The position numbers and the translations under genes were made by a program. A stretch of DNA of 39,931 nt from Isotricha intestinalis (taxonomy: Eukaryota > Ciliophora > Litostomatea > Vestibuliferida > Isotrichidae): NCBI GenBank assembly GCA_023807065.1, contig JAJJLU010003671.1, positions 1 to 39,931 on the forward strand, given 5' to 3'. Shown piece by piece: positions 1-10,174 of the stretch (within the stretch, counting starts at the first letter, position 1; each line of letters begins with the position of its first letter). The notes under the pieces were generated by a model. That model did no database searches. It had not been told where the DNA came from and was given only the letters and a program-made list of their open reading frames with translations.

Positions 1-306
1 GGTTTAACTTCTTCAACTGGTTTTTCTTCTTCAACTGGTTTAACTTCTTCAACTGGTTTTTCTTCTTCAACTGGTTTTTCTTCTTCAACTGGTTTAACTT
101 CTTCAACTGGTTTAACTTCTTCAACTGGTTTTTCTTCTTCAACTGGTTTAACTTCTTCAACTGGTTTTTCTTCTTCAACTGGTTTAACTTCTTCAACTGG
201 TTTTACTTCTTCAACTGGTTTTTCTTCTTCAACTGGTTTAGTTTCTTCAACTGGTTTAACTTCTTCAACTGGTTTTACTTCTTCAACTGGTTTAGTTTCT
301 TCTTTT
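1..306. repeat. Tandem 18-bp repeat, 16 full copies plus a partial
   Basis: The unit on the plus strand is ggttt-NNN-ttcttcaact with 18-bp periodicity from 1 to 288, plus a diverging copy at 289-306. Nearly all variation lies in one codon position, giving Val, Glu or Thr on the minus strand. The array encodes the KPVEE-X repeats of the partial gene. It touches the window edge, so the true copy number is unknown. Confidence 0.95.
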
Positions 307-488
307 TTAACTTCTGGTTTTTCTTCTTCTTTTTCTGATTCTTCTTCTTCTTCTTCTTCTTCATCTTCTTTTTTGATTTCTACTTTTTCTGGTTTTACTT
401 CTGTTTTTGTTTCTTCTTTTTCTGATTCTTCTTCTTCTTCTTCTTCTTCATCTTCTACTTTCTTTGGTTCTTTATCTAAATCACTCAT
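1..488 (-). CDS. Acidic KPVEE-repeat protein, N-terminal part (partial)
   Basis: Reading the minus strand from the ATG at 488-486 gives an open frame of 162 codons that runs off the left edge, so the C-terminus is missing. The protein starts MSDLDKEPKK. Two Glu-rich blocks follow, each ending SEKEE, and then at least 16 tandem copies of the hexapeptide KPVEE-V/E/T. There is no signal peptide, membrane segment or globular domain in the visible part. The sequence is highly charged and probably disordered. Repeats of this kind occur in surface, cytoskeletal and scaffold proteins, but nothing here fixes a role and I do not recognise a family. The start is chosen because the upstream DNA turns into non-coding A/T-rich sequence. 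The gene is divergent from the PP2C-like gene, about 1 kb away. Confidence 0.7.
   Translation of the reverse strand, partial: MSDLDKEPKKVEDEEEEEEEESEKEETKTEVKPEKVEIKKEDEEEEEEEESEKEEEKPEVKKEETKPVEEVKPVEEVKPVEETKPVEEEKPVEEVKPVEEVKPVEEEKPVEEVKPVEEEKPVEEVKPVEEVKPVEEEKPVEEEKPVEEVKPVEEEKPVEEVK
324..456. repeat. 46-bp direct repeat, 87-bp period
   Basis: Positions 324-369 and 411-456 are identical over 46 bp. On the minus strand each copy encodes the acidic block DEEEEEEESEKEE. The duplication lies in the N-terminal part of the KPVEE-repeat gene, upstream of the 18-bp array, and shows a second, longer-period expansion in the same gene. Confidence 0.9.
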
Positions 489-1522
489 TTTAAATTTTTA
501 TAATGATATTGTTAATTTTTTCTTCTTATATAACAAATTTGTTCCGATTTTTCATTAATTTTTTTACTATTTTTCTTAATTTTGAAAATGTGAAATATTG
601 AAAAATGAATTATTATGAAATAACACTTTTTCTTTTTTTATATAAAATAATGAAAAAATTATTCAAAGGTTTTAATTAATTTTTATAAAAGCTTCTTAAA
701 AAAGAAAATTTTTGTTCAATGGAAATTTAATTTTTTAATTTTTGCTTTTTAAAAATATTGTTGTTTAATAAATTGAAATAAGTTATTTGATAAAAAAAAA
801 GTTAAATATATTATTTTTAAATGTTTATATAAGGAAATATAAGTTATTTAATTTTTGAAAGTAAACCATTTTAAAAAAAGGATTAATTGTGTTTTTATTG
901 TTCATTTTCTTTTTTTTTGTTTTTTTATTAATTTATTATATTATAAGGGATTAATCATATTTTTGATTGGATTGCTTATTTAAACTATTTTTAAAATAGG
1001 ATTATTATAATTTAATTAGAATTACGATAAATATTAGAAGAAATTGATTTCATAAATGATTGATATAAACATTAAATTAATAATTTTTTTTTTTAAAAAT
1101 AATTGTAAATTGTTTTAAAATATTAAATTGAATTACAATATATAATTTAAATTTCCAACAAAAAAATAGAGTAAAAATTAAAATATTAATTAATATATTT
1201 CCAAACAATGAAATAATATTTCTAAGAAAAAAAATTTTATTTTTTTGGTAACTCTTTTTTTTAAATAATTATAATCTTTAACTTTTTGAATGATAATTAT
1301 TTGGTTTTTTAATTAGAAGATATAATAAAAAATATTAATTGATAATTTAAATGAAATTTCAAACATGAAAGCTTATAAAAATAAATATCTTCTTTCATAT
1401 ATTTTTCTTTCTTGTGAATTTTATGAATAAACATTTATAAAAAAGTAATTTTTTATTATTTAAAAAAGTGAAATCCCATTTATTAAATTACAAACAAAAA
1501 TAAATAAATTTTTTAAAAAAAA
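489..1522. other. Gene-free A/T-rich intergenic region (1034 bp)
   Basis: This is the longest non-coding stretch of the window, between two divergent genes, so it presumably holds both promoters. I see only A/T-rich sequence with homopolymer runs. There is no credible open frame, no GC-rich block that would suggest a tRNA or other structured RNA, and no strong repeat. Confidence 0.7.
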
Positions 1523-3337
1523 ATGAAAACAAATGATTTTAATTTTATAAGTACAAATGACAAAAAATCATACACTGAACATAAAAAAACTTTATCATCA
1601 TTTAATCTTCAAGATTTACAAAATTTTCCTTTTTTTCCGAAAATAAAAGATATTAAAACCAAATTTAATAATAATCAAAAGAAAGAAGAAAGTCAATTAA
1701 TTCGTTTTGATAGCGACAATTTAGGAAAAAATCATTTTTATTTTACAAACTTATTAAACAATCAAATAACAATAATAAATAATATTTTTCAAAATGAAGA
1801 AATAAATGTTCGAAAAAATAAAAAAGGAAAAACTTTTTCTCCTTTATTAGATTTAAATATACATAATGTAGGAAAAAATAAATTAAATTTAGAAATGAAA
1901 AATACAAAAAGAAATTCTCATATTTTAGATAATAAAGAACAAATAAATAAAATAACTAATGTTTTTTTTTCTAAAATTCCAGAAGATAAAAAAACGAATA
2001 ATAATTTGGATTATGAAGAAGAAAAATTAAATAATTTTAATCGTCCTGTAACAGAAGAAAATACATTAAAAAGTTTAAATTTAATAGAAAAAGAAAATGA
2101 CACAATAATAAAGAATAAATTAAAGCAAATATCTTTAAAAAAAAGTGAACAAATTCATCATTTTAAAAAATTTGGAATTTTTAAAGGATTTATTGCTTTT
2201 TCTTCTAAAAATGGGAAAAATATAAATGAAGATAAAATAAGAATAAGTATAAATACTCCAATTAATTCAAGTAAAGAAACAATAAATTTTTTTGCAATAT
2301 TCGATGGTCATAATGGAGATAAAAGTGCAAAATATTTAAAAGAAAATTTCCATGTTAATTTAATTAAACATGAAGAAATATTAAAAGATCCAAAAAAAGC
2401 TATTTTAGATACTTTTAATTTTGTAGAAAAAAAATTATTAGAATCAAATTCTGAAAATTTAAATAAAAGTGGAAGTTGTGCTTTAATATTATTTAATAAA
2501 AAAAATGAATTATATATTGCAAATTTAGGTAATTCAAGAGCAATAATATCAATAGAAAATTCAAAAGAAATAAATCAAATTTCAAAAGAACATTCTTTAA
2601 ATATTCAAAGAGAAAAAGAAAGAATAAAAAAATTAGGAGGTAAAGTTTTTCCAAAAAATAATGGTACTAAATTTTTTGTTATTCCTGGAAATTTAGAAGT
2701 TTCAAGAAGTTTAGGAGATATTGAAAGTAAATTAAAAAATTTTTCTGGTATTCCTTTTATGATTTCTCATTTACCTGATTTATATAAAATTAATAATATT
2801 GAAAAAATTGATTTTATTATTTTAACTAGTTCTGGACCTTTAGAAAATTTAAATAATGCTGATTTTGCTAACATTATTTATTCTACTTTAAAAAATGGAG
2901 TTGAAAATGATATTTCTTTTGATAAAACTATTTATAATATTAATCAAAATTTAATGAATTGTGTTATTGATAGAGGATGTAAAAATAATATTTCTTTTAT
3001 TTTTATTTATACTGATAAATTTTTAAGACTTTTTAAAGAAAAAAAAATTTTATTGATTAATGATATTTTAACTAGATTAAAATTTTCTCTTGATTGCATG
3101 AGTGATGATTATAATAATGAAAATAATATAATAAAAAATAATTCTAATGATAATCTTTGTTCTTTTGTTGATAAAATTTTTGATGGGTGTTATGCTGATA
3201 AAAGCAAAGATGAAAATTATTTAAATAATAATTCTTCTCAAAGTAAGAATAATAATAATATATCTAGAGATAAAGAAAAAAAAAAAAAAAAAAGTTCTGC
3301 ATGTTTTTGGTTTAATTTAATATGTGGATGTAACTGA
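1523..3337 (+). CDS. PP2C-family phosphatase homologue, probable pseudo-phosphatase
   Basis: The protein has 604 residues: a low-complexity N-terminus of about 215 residues, then a PPM/PP2C fold at about 216-500. PP2C enzymes are metal-dependent Ser/Thr phosphatases. Visible motifs are the ED pair (236-237), FFAIFDGHNG (257-265), SGSCA, NLGNSRAI (equivalent to GDSRA), EHSL, LGGKV and LEVSRSLGD. Two metal-binding aspartates of the family are replaced. The usual SDG is SSG (436-438) and the usual DN near the end is NN (488-489). That predicts weak or no catalysis, as in known PP2C pseudo-phosphatases. The C-terminus ends in a Lys run and a Cys-rich tail (ACFWFNLICGCN) that could be lipidated, which is inference. 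An 18-A run at 3276-3293 makes the C-terminal frame sensitive to an indel. The stop is TGA. The next gene, on the same strand, starts 241 bp downstream. Confidence 0.85.
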   Translation: MKTNDFNFISTNDKKSYTEHKKTLSSFNLQDLQNFPFFPKIKDIKTKFNNNQKKEESQLIRFDSDNLGKNHFYFTNLLNNQITIINNIFQNEEINVRKNKKGKTFSPLLDLNIHNVGKNKLNLEMKNTKRNSHILDNKEQINKITNVFFSKIPEDKKTNNNLDYEEEKLNNFNRPVTEENTLKSLNLIEKENDTIIKNKLKQISLKKSEQIHHFKKFGIFKGFIAFSSKNGKNINEDKIRISINTPINSSKETINFFAIFDGHNGDKSAKYLKENFHVNLIKHEEILKDPKKAILDTFNFVEKKLLESNSENLNKSGSCALILFNKKNELYIANLGNSRAIISIENSKEINQISKEHSLNIQREKERIKKLGGKVFPKNNGTKFFVIPGNLEVSRSLGDIESKLKNFSGIPFMISHLPDLYKINNIEKIDFIILTSSGPLENLNNADFANIIYSTLKNGVENDISFDKTIYNINQNLMNCVIDRGCKNNISFIFIYTDKFLRLFKEKKILLINDILTRLKFSLDCMSDDYNNENNIIKNNSNDNLCSFVDKIFDGCYADKSKDENYLNNNSSQSKNNNNISRDKEKKKKKSSACFWFNLICGCN

Positions 3338-3578
3338 AAATTAATTATTCTAATATATATACATATTTTTTTAAGATTGTATATATTATTTATTTATAAA
3401 ATTAAATGTAAAATATAGAATTGTAATTTGATTTAAATAAATTTTTTAAAAGATTTATTGTTTTAAAGATATTATATATAAAATTAAAATTGATTTTTTA
3501 ATTTATTTTAATTAAAAAATAATAATCAATATTTATTCTAAAATAGGATAAAAAATAAATTAAAAAAGACTTATTAAA

Positions 3579-6216
3579 ATGGTAAAATATAAAAAGATAA
3601 TTTAAATAGAGAAAATTAGATTCATTAGCAGCACGAGATAATTGTGGATTATCTTGGAAAAAATTAACAGATTTATATTATTATAATCAATATGAATCAA
3701 ATAATTTTAAATATAAACCTAATTTCAGAGAGCCTGCTTTAATAGATATAATTGATTCAAATAGTGAAAATAAAAAAGATTTTAAAAGTTATATTCGATA
3801 TTTAATTCCTTATATTATTGTTATTGTAATTGGAGTATTATTTATTATTCCTTTTATTATTTTATGGTTTTGTTTATGTTTTCCTAAATGTTGTTGTAGA
3901 AAAAAATCTAGAATAACAAAACCTATTTATTGTGTAATTCTTACATTAATATTATCTGGAATTAGTCTTGCTTTTGGTATTTCTGTTTGTATTTTAATAT
4001 ATTATTCTAAGAAAGATGTCTATGGAACTATATGTACTTTATCAATGTTAGGTTTTGATATAGTTGATGGAGTAGGTACATTAAGAAAACAACAATTCAA
4101 AAATCCTTATTGGCGTGGAGTTACAACAATAGGAACAGTTCTTGGAAGTATTAATACAGATGTGATGGATGTAATTGTAGACAATTGTGGAGAAAATGTG
4201 GAATCAGGAGGACTTTTAGAAGATTCATCATTATTTATTAAAGCTAATGCTTTTGAAAATAAGTTGGACAATATACCTCCTACAACTATGACTACTACAT
4301 TTCAATATGAAAATCCAGATGAAAATTTAGTTTCAGTTTCAATGACAATTGTACCCACTTTTATTTCTAGTTTAGGTAATAAAAATGATAATACTACTGA
4401 TTTAGGTAAAATTTATCAAAATTATTATAATGGTTATAGGAATATGCTGGAGAATTATATTGTTAATATCGCATATCAATGTAAATTTTTGTCTGAAGGA
4501 AATGAATTAGAAGATACTTTAGGTTCAGTATCTGATATTACTGGAACTTTAGAAGATTCAATGAGTACTATTACAGAAGATGTTGTTGATTTATTAAATG
4601 AATATAAAGATTATATTACTGAATATTTATTTGGAACTTTTTTAGGATTTAATATTGTTTTAATGATATTTATTTTAATTGAAGCTTCAATGATATTATT
4701 TTATGCTAATAGAAATTATAATTTATTAAGAAAACATATAATTTGTCTTTGGGCTTTTATTGGTTTTATATTACTTTTTTTCTTTATTTTTGCTGGAATT
4801 TTTGGTGCTGTTTCTATTTTAATTAGTGATGTTGCTGATATTGTTGATTTTATTTTTTCACATGAAAATTTAATATCTGATAAACCAAGAATAATCACTC
4901 AAAATGAAAATTTAAAGAAAATAGAAACATGTTTAAGAGGCGATGGTGATTTATTATCTGTATTTATTGAAGATGAGGAAACAAGAACATTTACAGATTA
5001 TATTAATTCTTTATTTAATACTCATTTAAAAATTGTACATTATTATAATTTAATCACTGATAAAAATGATAATGATTTTAAAAGTCTTTCATCTATAACA
5101 AATTTATTAAATTATTATGAAGAAGTTGAAAAAGATTTTTCTTTATCAACTACAAAAGAACAACATGGAAATAATGATGTATCAGTTCAAATAGAAGAAT
5201 TAAATAAATATACAGTTTATGGTAAATATTATCAAGATGTATGTAATAATCGAATATATGATTATTTTGTAACATCAAAAGATAAATGTCCAAGTAATTC
5301 AGATTATAATTGTTTATTAATTACAGATGACATTGATTCATCTATTCGTTATAACTCAGCAAAAGTTTGTGGATTAGTTTCTTCTAAACCGCATTTTTTT
5401 GATGATGTAAAAGACGCATATGATCAATTTTCGACATATCTTGTTAAAGGAGATACAACTGTTACTCCAGTTTTTAAAAGTTTCCAACAAAAGGTCAATG
5501 ATATATTAAATGATTTAAAACCTCAAATTGAATATTTAAAAGTATTATATAAAAATTGTTTAGACGATGCGGAACCACGATTAAAAGCAATAATAGATGA
5601 TATAACTGGTCCAGTTTATAATTATTTTAAAGGTTATGTAGATTTAGAACTTGCTGAATCAGGTGAAGAAGTAGATGTATTTTCATGGATGAACTGTTCA
5701 GTTTTTGGAAGAGATTTAAATGCAACATTAAATATAATGAAAAGACATTTTAAAAAAGATTTACAAAATATATTTATAATAACATTAGTAAATAATGGTG
5801 TAATAATAGTAGAAATGATATTAATAACATTTATATTAAATTGGTATAAATATGATCCATTAGAAAATAATCCTGTAGGGGAAATGGAAATTAATGAAAA
5901 GAAAATAGGAGATAATGAAAAAGATAAAGAAAAAGTAGAATATGAAGAAGAAGAAGATGAAGATGAAGATGAAGAAGAAATTGATGAAGAAACAGATAAT
6001 GATTTTCATAAAAATTCAATGAGTTTAACTAATGATGAAAATAAAAAAAAAAATGAAATGGATTCTCCTAAAAGAATTGAAATTAATAAGGGAATTAAAA
6101 ATAATTTAATTGACAATAATAAATATCTTCCTAGTGAAAGCAGTAGTTCAGAAGATAATTTTAAATTAAAAATGAGCCAAAAATTAAATAAGGAAGATGA
6201 TAAAAATGGAAATTAA
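3579..6216 (+). CDS. Prominin-like pentaspan membrane protein
   Basis: I place the ATG at 3579-3581, a 28-nt intron at 3582-3609, and exon 2 from 3610 to the TAA at 6216, giving 869 residues. The ATG at 4045 lies inside the protein: the frame is open back to 3610 and encodes two further membrane segments. Predicted segments lie at about 66-92, 108-133, 340-370, 379-410 and 723-750. Directly after the first comes a Cys-rich stretch, CLCFPKCCCRKK (89-100). Two long loops (about 207 and 313 residues), between TM2 and TM3 and between TM4 and TM5, carry scattered Cys. This matches prominins, which sit in plasma-membrane protrusions and cilia and bind membrane lipid. The cytosolic tail is acidic (EEEEDEDEDEEE) and Ser-rich. 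A cleavable signal peptide, usual in prominins, is not evident, so the N-terminus may be incomplete. It converges on the kinase gene, 217 bp away. Confidence 0.75.
3582..3609 (+). other. 28-nt spliceosomal microintron (predicted)
   Basis: The stretch begins GTAAAAT and ends AAATAG, directly after the ATG at 3579-3581. Removing it joins the ATG in phase 0 to the frame open from 3610 to 6216. Unspliced, the ATG meets an in-frame TAA within nine codons, and exon 2 has no ATG for 145 codons. The GTA...TAG ends and tiny size match ciliate introns. Confidence 0.65.
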
Positions 6217-6433
6217 GAATAAATAAATAAAATTTTATTATATTAATTAAGGTTTTTATATTTCTTAATTCATATAAAATTATTAAATATCATAAAATCT
6301 TTTGATATATCTTTGTGAATAAATTATATATTATTAAATATTTAACATTATGAAGTTTAAACATTTACATCAAATATACCTTTAATTGAATCTTCAAACT
6401 TTAATAAATATATTCTTTTTAGAAATATAAAAT

Positions 6434-8492
6434 TTAGATACTATTTACTTCTTCATAATCATTATCATTAATATTTCTTGGTTTATTGCAATAATTATTA
6501 ATAGTTTCAATCTTAGTTTTATTTATTTTTTTAATCATTCTTTTTGTTTTTATATTATTATTTGAATAAGGAATTTTCTTTTTTTGTAAATCTGAAATAT
6601 TATGAATATTATAATCAAATCTTAAACTTTTTGGTTTTTTTGAAAGTTTAAATAAATTTTTTTTACTATAATTCTTATTTTTTTCTATTAAATTAGAAAA
6701 ATTTTTATAACTATCATTATTATTTGAGAAATTACTTATTTTATTTTTAATTAAATTTTTATCAAATATATGACAATCAATTTTACTTTTTTTTTTAAGA
6801 TCTTTCTTTAAAAAAACTCCTTTAAATTTATTCAAAGTATTATTTCTCTCTAATTTTTTCATTTGAAAAATAATAGAATTATTAGAATCATTATTTCTTT
6901 CACTTAAAGAATTATAATCTTTTTCATTAGTATTATAATAATTCATATTCATAATATTTTTTTTATAATCTCTAATAGATTTTTGTGAATTATCCATAAA
7001 AACATTAAAATAATTATTTTTATTACCTTTATGTAAAGTCATTTTATTTATACTAAATTTATTATTTCCTAAAGAATTAAAACTATCAGATTGCAATAAA
7101 TTTACTTTATTAAAAGTTTTATTAGGAGATAAATTCTCCAAATTTTTTTTAGATATTTTTACAAGTTTATCACCAGACTCACTTGGTCTGGATAAATATA
7201 ATATTTTCGAGCTTATTTTTTTATTATTTGTTAAATTTAACATATTTGCTGAATTTTTATATAAAAACAAATTTTGATTAATATGTTGATGTTTGATTTT
7301 ATTTTCTGAATGATTTCTTTCACTTAAACTATGAAAATTATTATTATAATTATTTAGATCAATTTTCATAATTTCTTTTAAAGGTAATTTTTTAGGAATA
7401 TAATTAAAATAATAATATTCCTCAAATATACTAGAAAATAATTCATTATTAATATATTGTTGATATCTCCCTAAAGCATCATGATCAATTTTTTCAATAT
7501 TTTCACAGTATTTTTTATCAAAATTAAATTTGTTTTTATCAGGAGTAAAAGGAGCAATTAATTGTTTTTCTTTCATTAAATCCCAATTAATATCTTTCAT
7601 CCAAGGATGATTTTTTAATTCAAAAACACCATTTTTAAATCCTAATCTTTCTTTATAATTTCTAATTAACAAACCATTAATAAATTTAATACAATCAAAA
7701 GAATAATTTAAATTATAATCTTTAATATCTCTTTTATATATTTGAGCTTGGAAATTTAATATATTTTCTTTATATTCTTCTCTAGAATTTCCTTTATAAG
7801 GTCTTCTTCCAAAAATAAATTCATAACCAATAATTCCTAAAGCAAAAAAATCAACTGAAAAACTATGATTTTGAATAAATAAAACTTCAGGACTCATATA
7901 ACCAATTGTTCCACTTGTTTCACTAGAATTATCTTTTTCATTAATTTTAGCAATTCCAAAATCAGTTATTCTAAAATAACCATTAATATCACAAACTAAA
8001 TTTTCTGGTTTAATATCTCTATGAATAATATTTTTATTATGAATATATTCTAAACCTAATATTATATTTGCTATTATAAATTTAGTTTCTTTTTCTGAAA
8101 AAAATTTCTTTTTTGCTAAATGATATCTTAAATCTCCTCCTGATAAATAATCCATTACTAAATATAAATTCATAAAATCTTGAAAAGCAAAATATATATT
8201 TACTATAAATGGATTATGTAATTGAGATAATAATTTTCTTTCACTTAAAACATTTTGTTCTCCGTTTTTATCTATTATTTTTACTTTCGACATTTCTTTT
8301 AAAGCAAAATATTCTTTAGTTTTTTTTAATTGTACTTTCCATACTTTTCCAAATCCTCCTTTTCCTATTACATATTGAAAATCAAAAAAGTTTTTGTTTA
8401 CTATATTTTTTATATTTTTTTTCTGTTATAATTTATTTTTTACTTTTTAGTTTCAAATTGTTGGATTTTGATTTTGTAGTTTCTGCTCCCAT
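6434..8492 (-). CDS. AGC-family Ser/Thr protein kinase, STK32/YANK-like
   Basis: Spliced from 8492-8444 and 8400-6434, the product has 671 residues. It begins MGAETTKSKS, closely like the MGANTS start of animal STK32A, so Gly2 is a likely myristoylation site. Domains: Gly loop GKGGFGKV (29-36), ATP Lys in ALK (K51), helix-C Glu in SERKL (E70), GGDLRYHL (104-111), HRDIKPEN with catalytic D145, DFG (163-165), GTIGYMSPE, then the AGC-type tail with INWD and FTPDKNKFNFD. GGDLRYHL and INWD are strongly YANK-like. All catalytic residues are present, so it should be active. The C-terminal half after about residue 340 is Asn/Lys/Ser-rich and disordered. The internal ATG at 8293 would delete the Gly loop and ATP Lys, so it is not the start. 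The cNMP-fold gene lies 143 bp upstream on the same strand. The stop is TAA. Confidence 0.85.
8401..8443 (-). other. 43-nt spliceosomal intron (predicted)
   Basis: On the minus strand the intron runs from GTAAAAAATA at 8443 to AAATATAG at 8401. It is phase 1: exon 1 ends with A, exon 2 starts with TA, and the joined codon is ATA (Ile). Splicing links the MGAETTKSK N-terminus to the kinase Gly loop in frame. An earlier AG 21 nt in is less likely because the sequence after it is A-rich and contains stops. Confidence 0.75.
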
Positions 8493-8635
8493 TTAAAATT
8501 ATTTTATTATTTTTAATCGAAAATATTTAAAAAAGAGAATTTTTATTATTTTAAAAAAAAATTGTTTATATATTAAATTTTAATCTTATTAATTAATAAA
8601 ATAAAATACCTTCTTTTATTTTAATATTTAAAAAT

Positions 8636-10174
8636 TTATTTTTTTAAAACGAACCTAATTTTATTAGATGGTTTATTTAATAAAATAGTTTTAATAAAAC
8701 TAGGTTTATCTTTATTTATATTATAAGAAATATCAGTTTTAAAAATAGTTTTTCTCAGCATTGTTTTTTTAATACCTAATTTAATATAATATTCATTTGA
8801 ACTTAAATCATTTAAATCATTATAACTATATAATCTTTCTCTATGAGTATTAATTCTTATTTTTTTTTCTTTTTTAGAATAACTATAAGAAGAAGAATAA
8901 AAATGATTATTAAAAGTATTATTATAATTATTAAACACTTCATTTTTACTATCTTTTGAATATGATGATAATAAAGGATTTACATTTCTACTTTTATTTA
9001 ATATTGGGAACTTATAATTTGTTATTAAATTTTTATTTATTTTTTTTACAGGAATTGATTCATCAATTAAATCTTTTATATTTACTTTTGAAATATCTTT
9101 TTTTTCTTTTGATATTTTCAAATTGTTATTAAATTTATTCGTAGATATTTTTATTTTTTCATAAGCTATATTTTTTATATTATTTATTAAATCTTCATTT
9201 TTAATTTTTTTCAAATTATACATTGGTAAATAAAAAGTAACACTATTATCATCTAAACATTTAATAGAACAATAAAATTTTTTTGAATTTAAAATATATT
9301 CAACATCTCCTATTATATTATTTGGACCTAAAATAATTAATTTAATATCTTCTTTTGTGGATTTTGATAAAAATATTTTTTTTTTAATTTCATTTTTTTT
9401 TGGAGTATTAAATATTATACCTTTATTTAAACAATTTGTTAAATATAATGTTTGTTTTTTTAAATGTAAATTTTCTCTTTTTATTTTTTCTAAATTTTCT
9501 TCATTTGAAAATTTAGTTTTTACTTTTTTACTTAATAAAAAATTACCTTTTGTTATAAAATATAAACCACTATTTTCATTATTCATTTCTTGATCTTCTT
9601 TACATAAATATTCGTCTTTTTTAAAATTTCTTAATTGAAAATAAATGAATATTTTTTCTAAAAATCTTTGACTAAAATTAGCTTTTTGAAAACAATCAAA
9701 TTTTAATAAAGAATCAACAAAATAATTTGCATTTTGATTTGAACTTAATTGTTCATAAACAATAAAAGAAGAATAATTAATTTCAAATAAAAATGCTTTT
9801 TTATCAATCATTAAAGTTTCTTTACATAATTTATTATTTTTTTTTTCATTTAAATTAAAAATAATTCCAAAATCTGTATAAATAATATTTTCTTCTATTG
9901 ATTTAATATTCCCTTTTAATAAAACATAAATATTATTATTATTATCTCCCTTATTATATAAAATTGTTCCTTCTTTATATTCTTTCAAAATAAAAATATT
10001 AAATAATTTATCTTTTTGATCTTTTAAAAGTCCTTTCATTAAATTAGATAACATAGGAATTCTACTAATTAAAACTAAAAAATTATTTTTAATTTTATAA
10101 TTATTATTTGGATCTTCTGAATTCTGAGTTTCCATAATTTGACTAAAAAATATTGATTTTCTTCGATTTGACAT
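8636..10174 (-). CDS. Cyclic-nucleotide-binding-fold protein (degenerate)
   Basis: A 512-residue protein with two regions like cNMP-binding domains. The first (about 51-135) has KEYKEGTILYNKGDNNNNIYV, the classic beta-roll start. The second (about 178-325) has FKKDEYLCKEDQE, GLYFITKGNFLLSKK and, after a 60-residue charged insertion, GPNNIIGDVEYILNSKKF. That last stretch aligns with the phosphate-binding cassette, where functional sites have FGE...RxA; here it is IIGD...KKFYCS, without the Arg that contacts the cyclic phosphate. Cyclic nucleotide binding is therefore doubtful, and the fold may serve in protein contacts. The C-terminal third is Lys/Asn/Ser-rich and disordered. There are no membrane segments, so it is not a channel. 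It lies upstream of the YANK-like kinase on the same strand; a regulatory link is conceivable but unproven. The start is the only ATG before non-coding DNA. Confidence 0.7.
   Translation of the reverse strand: MSNRRKSIFFSQIMETQNSEDPNNNYKIKNNFLVLISRIPMLSNLMKGLLKDQKDKLFNIFILKEYKEGTILYNKGDNNNNIYVLLKGNIKSIEENIIYTDFGIIFNLNEKKNNKLCKETLMIDKKAFLFEINYSSFIVYEQLSSNQNANYFVDSLLKFDCFQKANFSQRFLEKIFIYFQLRNFKKDEYLCKEDQEMNNENSGLYFITKGNFLLSKKVKTKFSNEENLEKIKRENLHLKKQTLYLTNCLNKGIIFNTPKKNEIKKKIFLSKSTKEDIKLIILGPNNIIGDVEYILNSKKFYCSIKCLDDNSVTFYLPMYNLKKIKNEDLINNIKNIAYEKIKISTNKFNNNLKISKEKKDISKVNIKDLIDESIPVKKINKNLITNYKFPILNKSRNVNPLLSSYSKDSKNEVFNNYNNTFNNHFYSSSYSYSKKEKKIRINTHRERLYSYNDLNDLSSNEYYIKLGIKKTMLRKTIFKTDISYNINKDKPSFIKTILLNKPSNKIRFVLKK

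Noticed and set aside
1..306. Short regular repeats as a possible CRISPR array
   Set aside because: The 18-bp units are contiguous without spacers, lie in frame in a protein-coding gene, and the genome is eukaryotic.
373..558. Ser-rich plus-strand open frame
   Set aside because: It is the antisense shadow of the Glu-rich blocks of the minus-strand KPVEE-repeat gene.
489..1522. Possible tRNA or small RNA gene in the long gap
   Set aside because: No GC-rich paired block or tRNA-like box was seen on either strand.
4045..4045. ATG at 4045 as the start of the prominin-like gene
   Set aside because: The same frame is open back to 3610 and encodes two more hydrophobic segments and the Cys cluster expected of the family.
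8293..8293. ATG at 8293 as the kinase start
   Set aside because: It would remove the Gly loop and the ATP-binding Lys, which are encoded in frame just upstream and link by a 43-nt intron to a plausible N-terminus.
9357..9593. Phe-rich and Leu-rich open frames opposite long genes (for example here and at 12630, 14439, 15638, 17345, 28326 and 38289)
   Set aside because: They are low-complexity shadows of Lys/Asn/Glu-rich coding sequence on the other strand.
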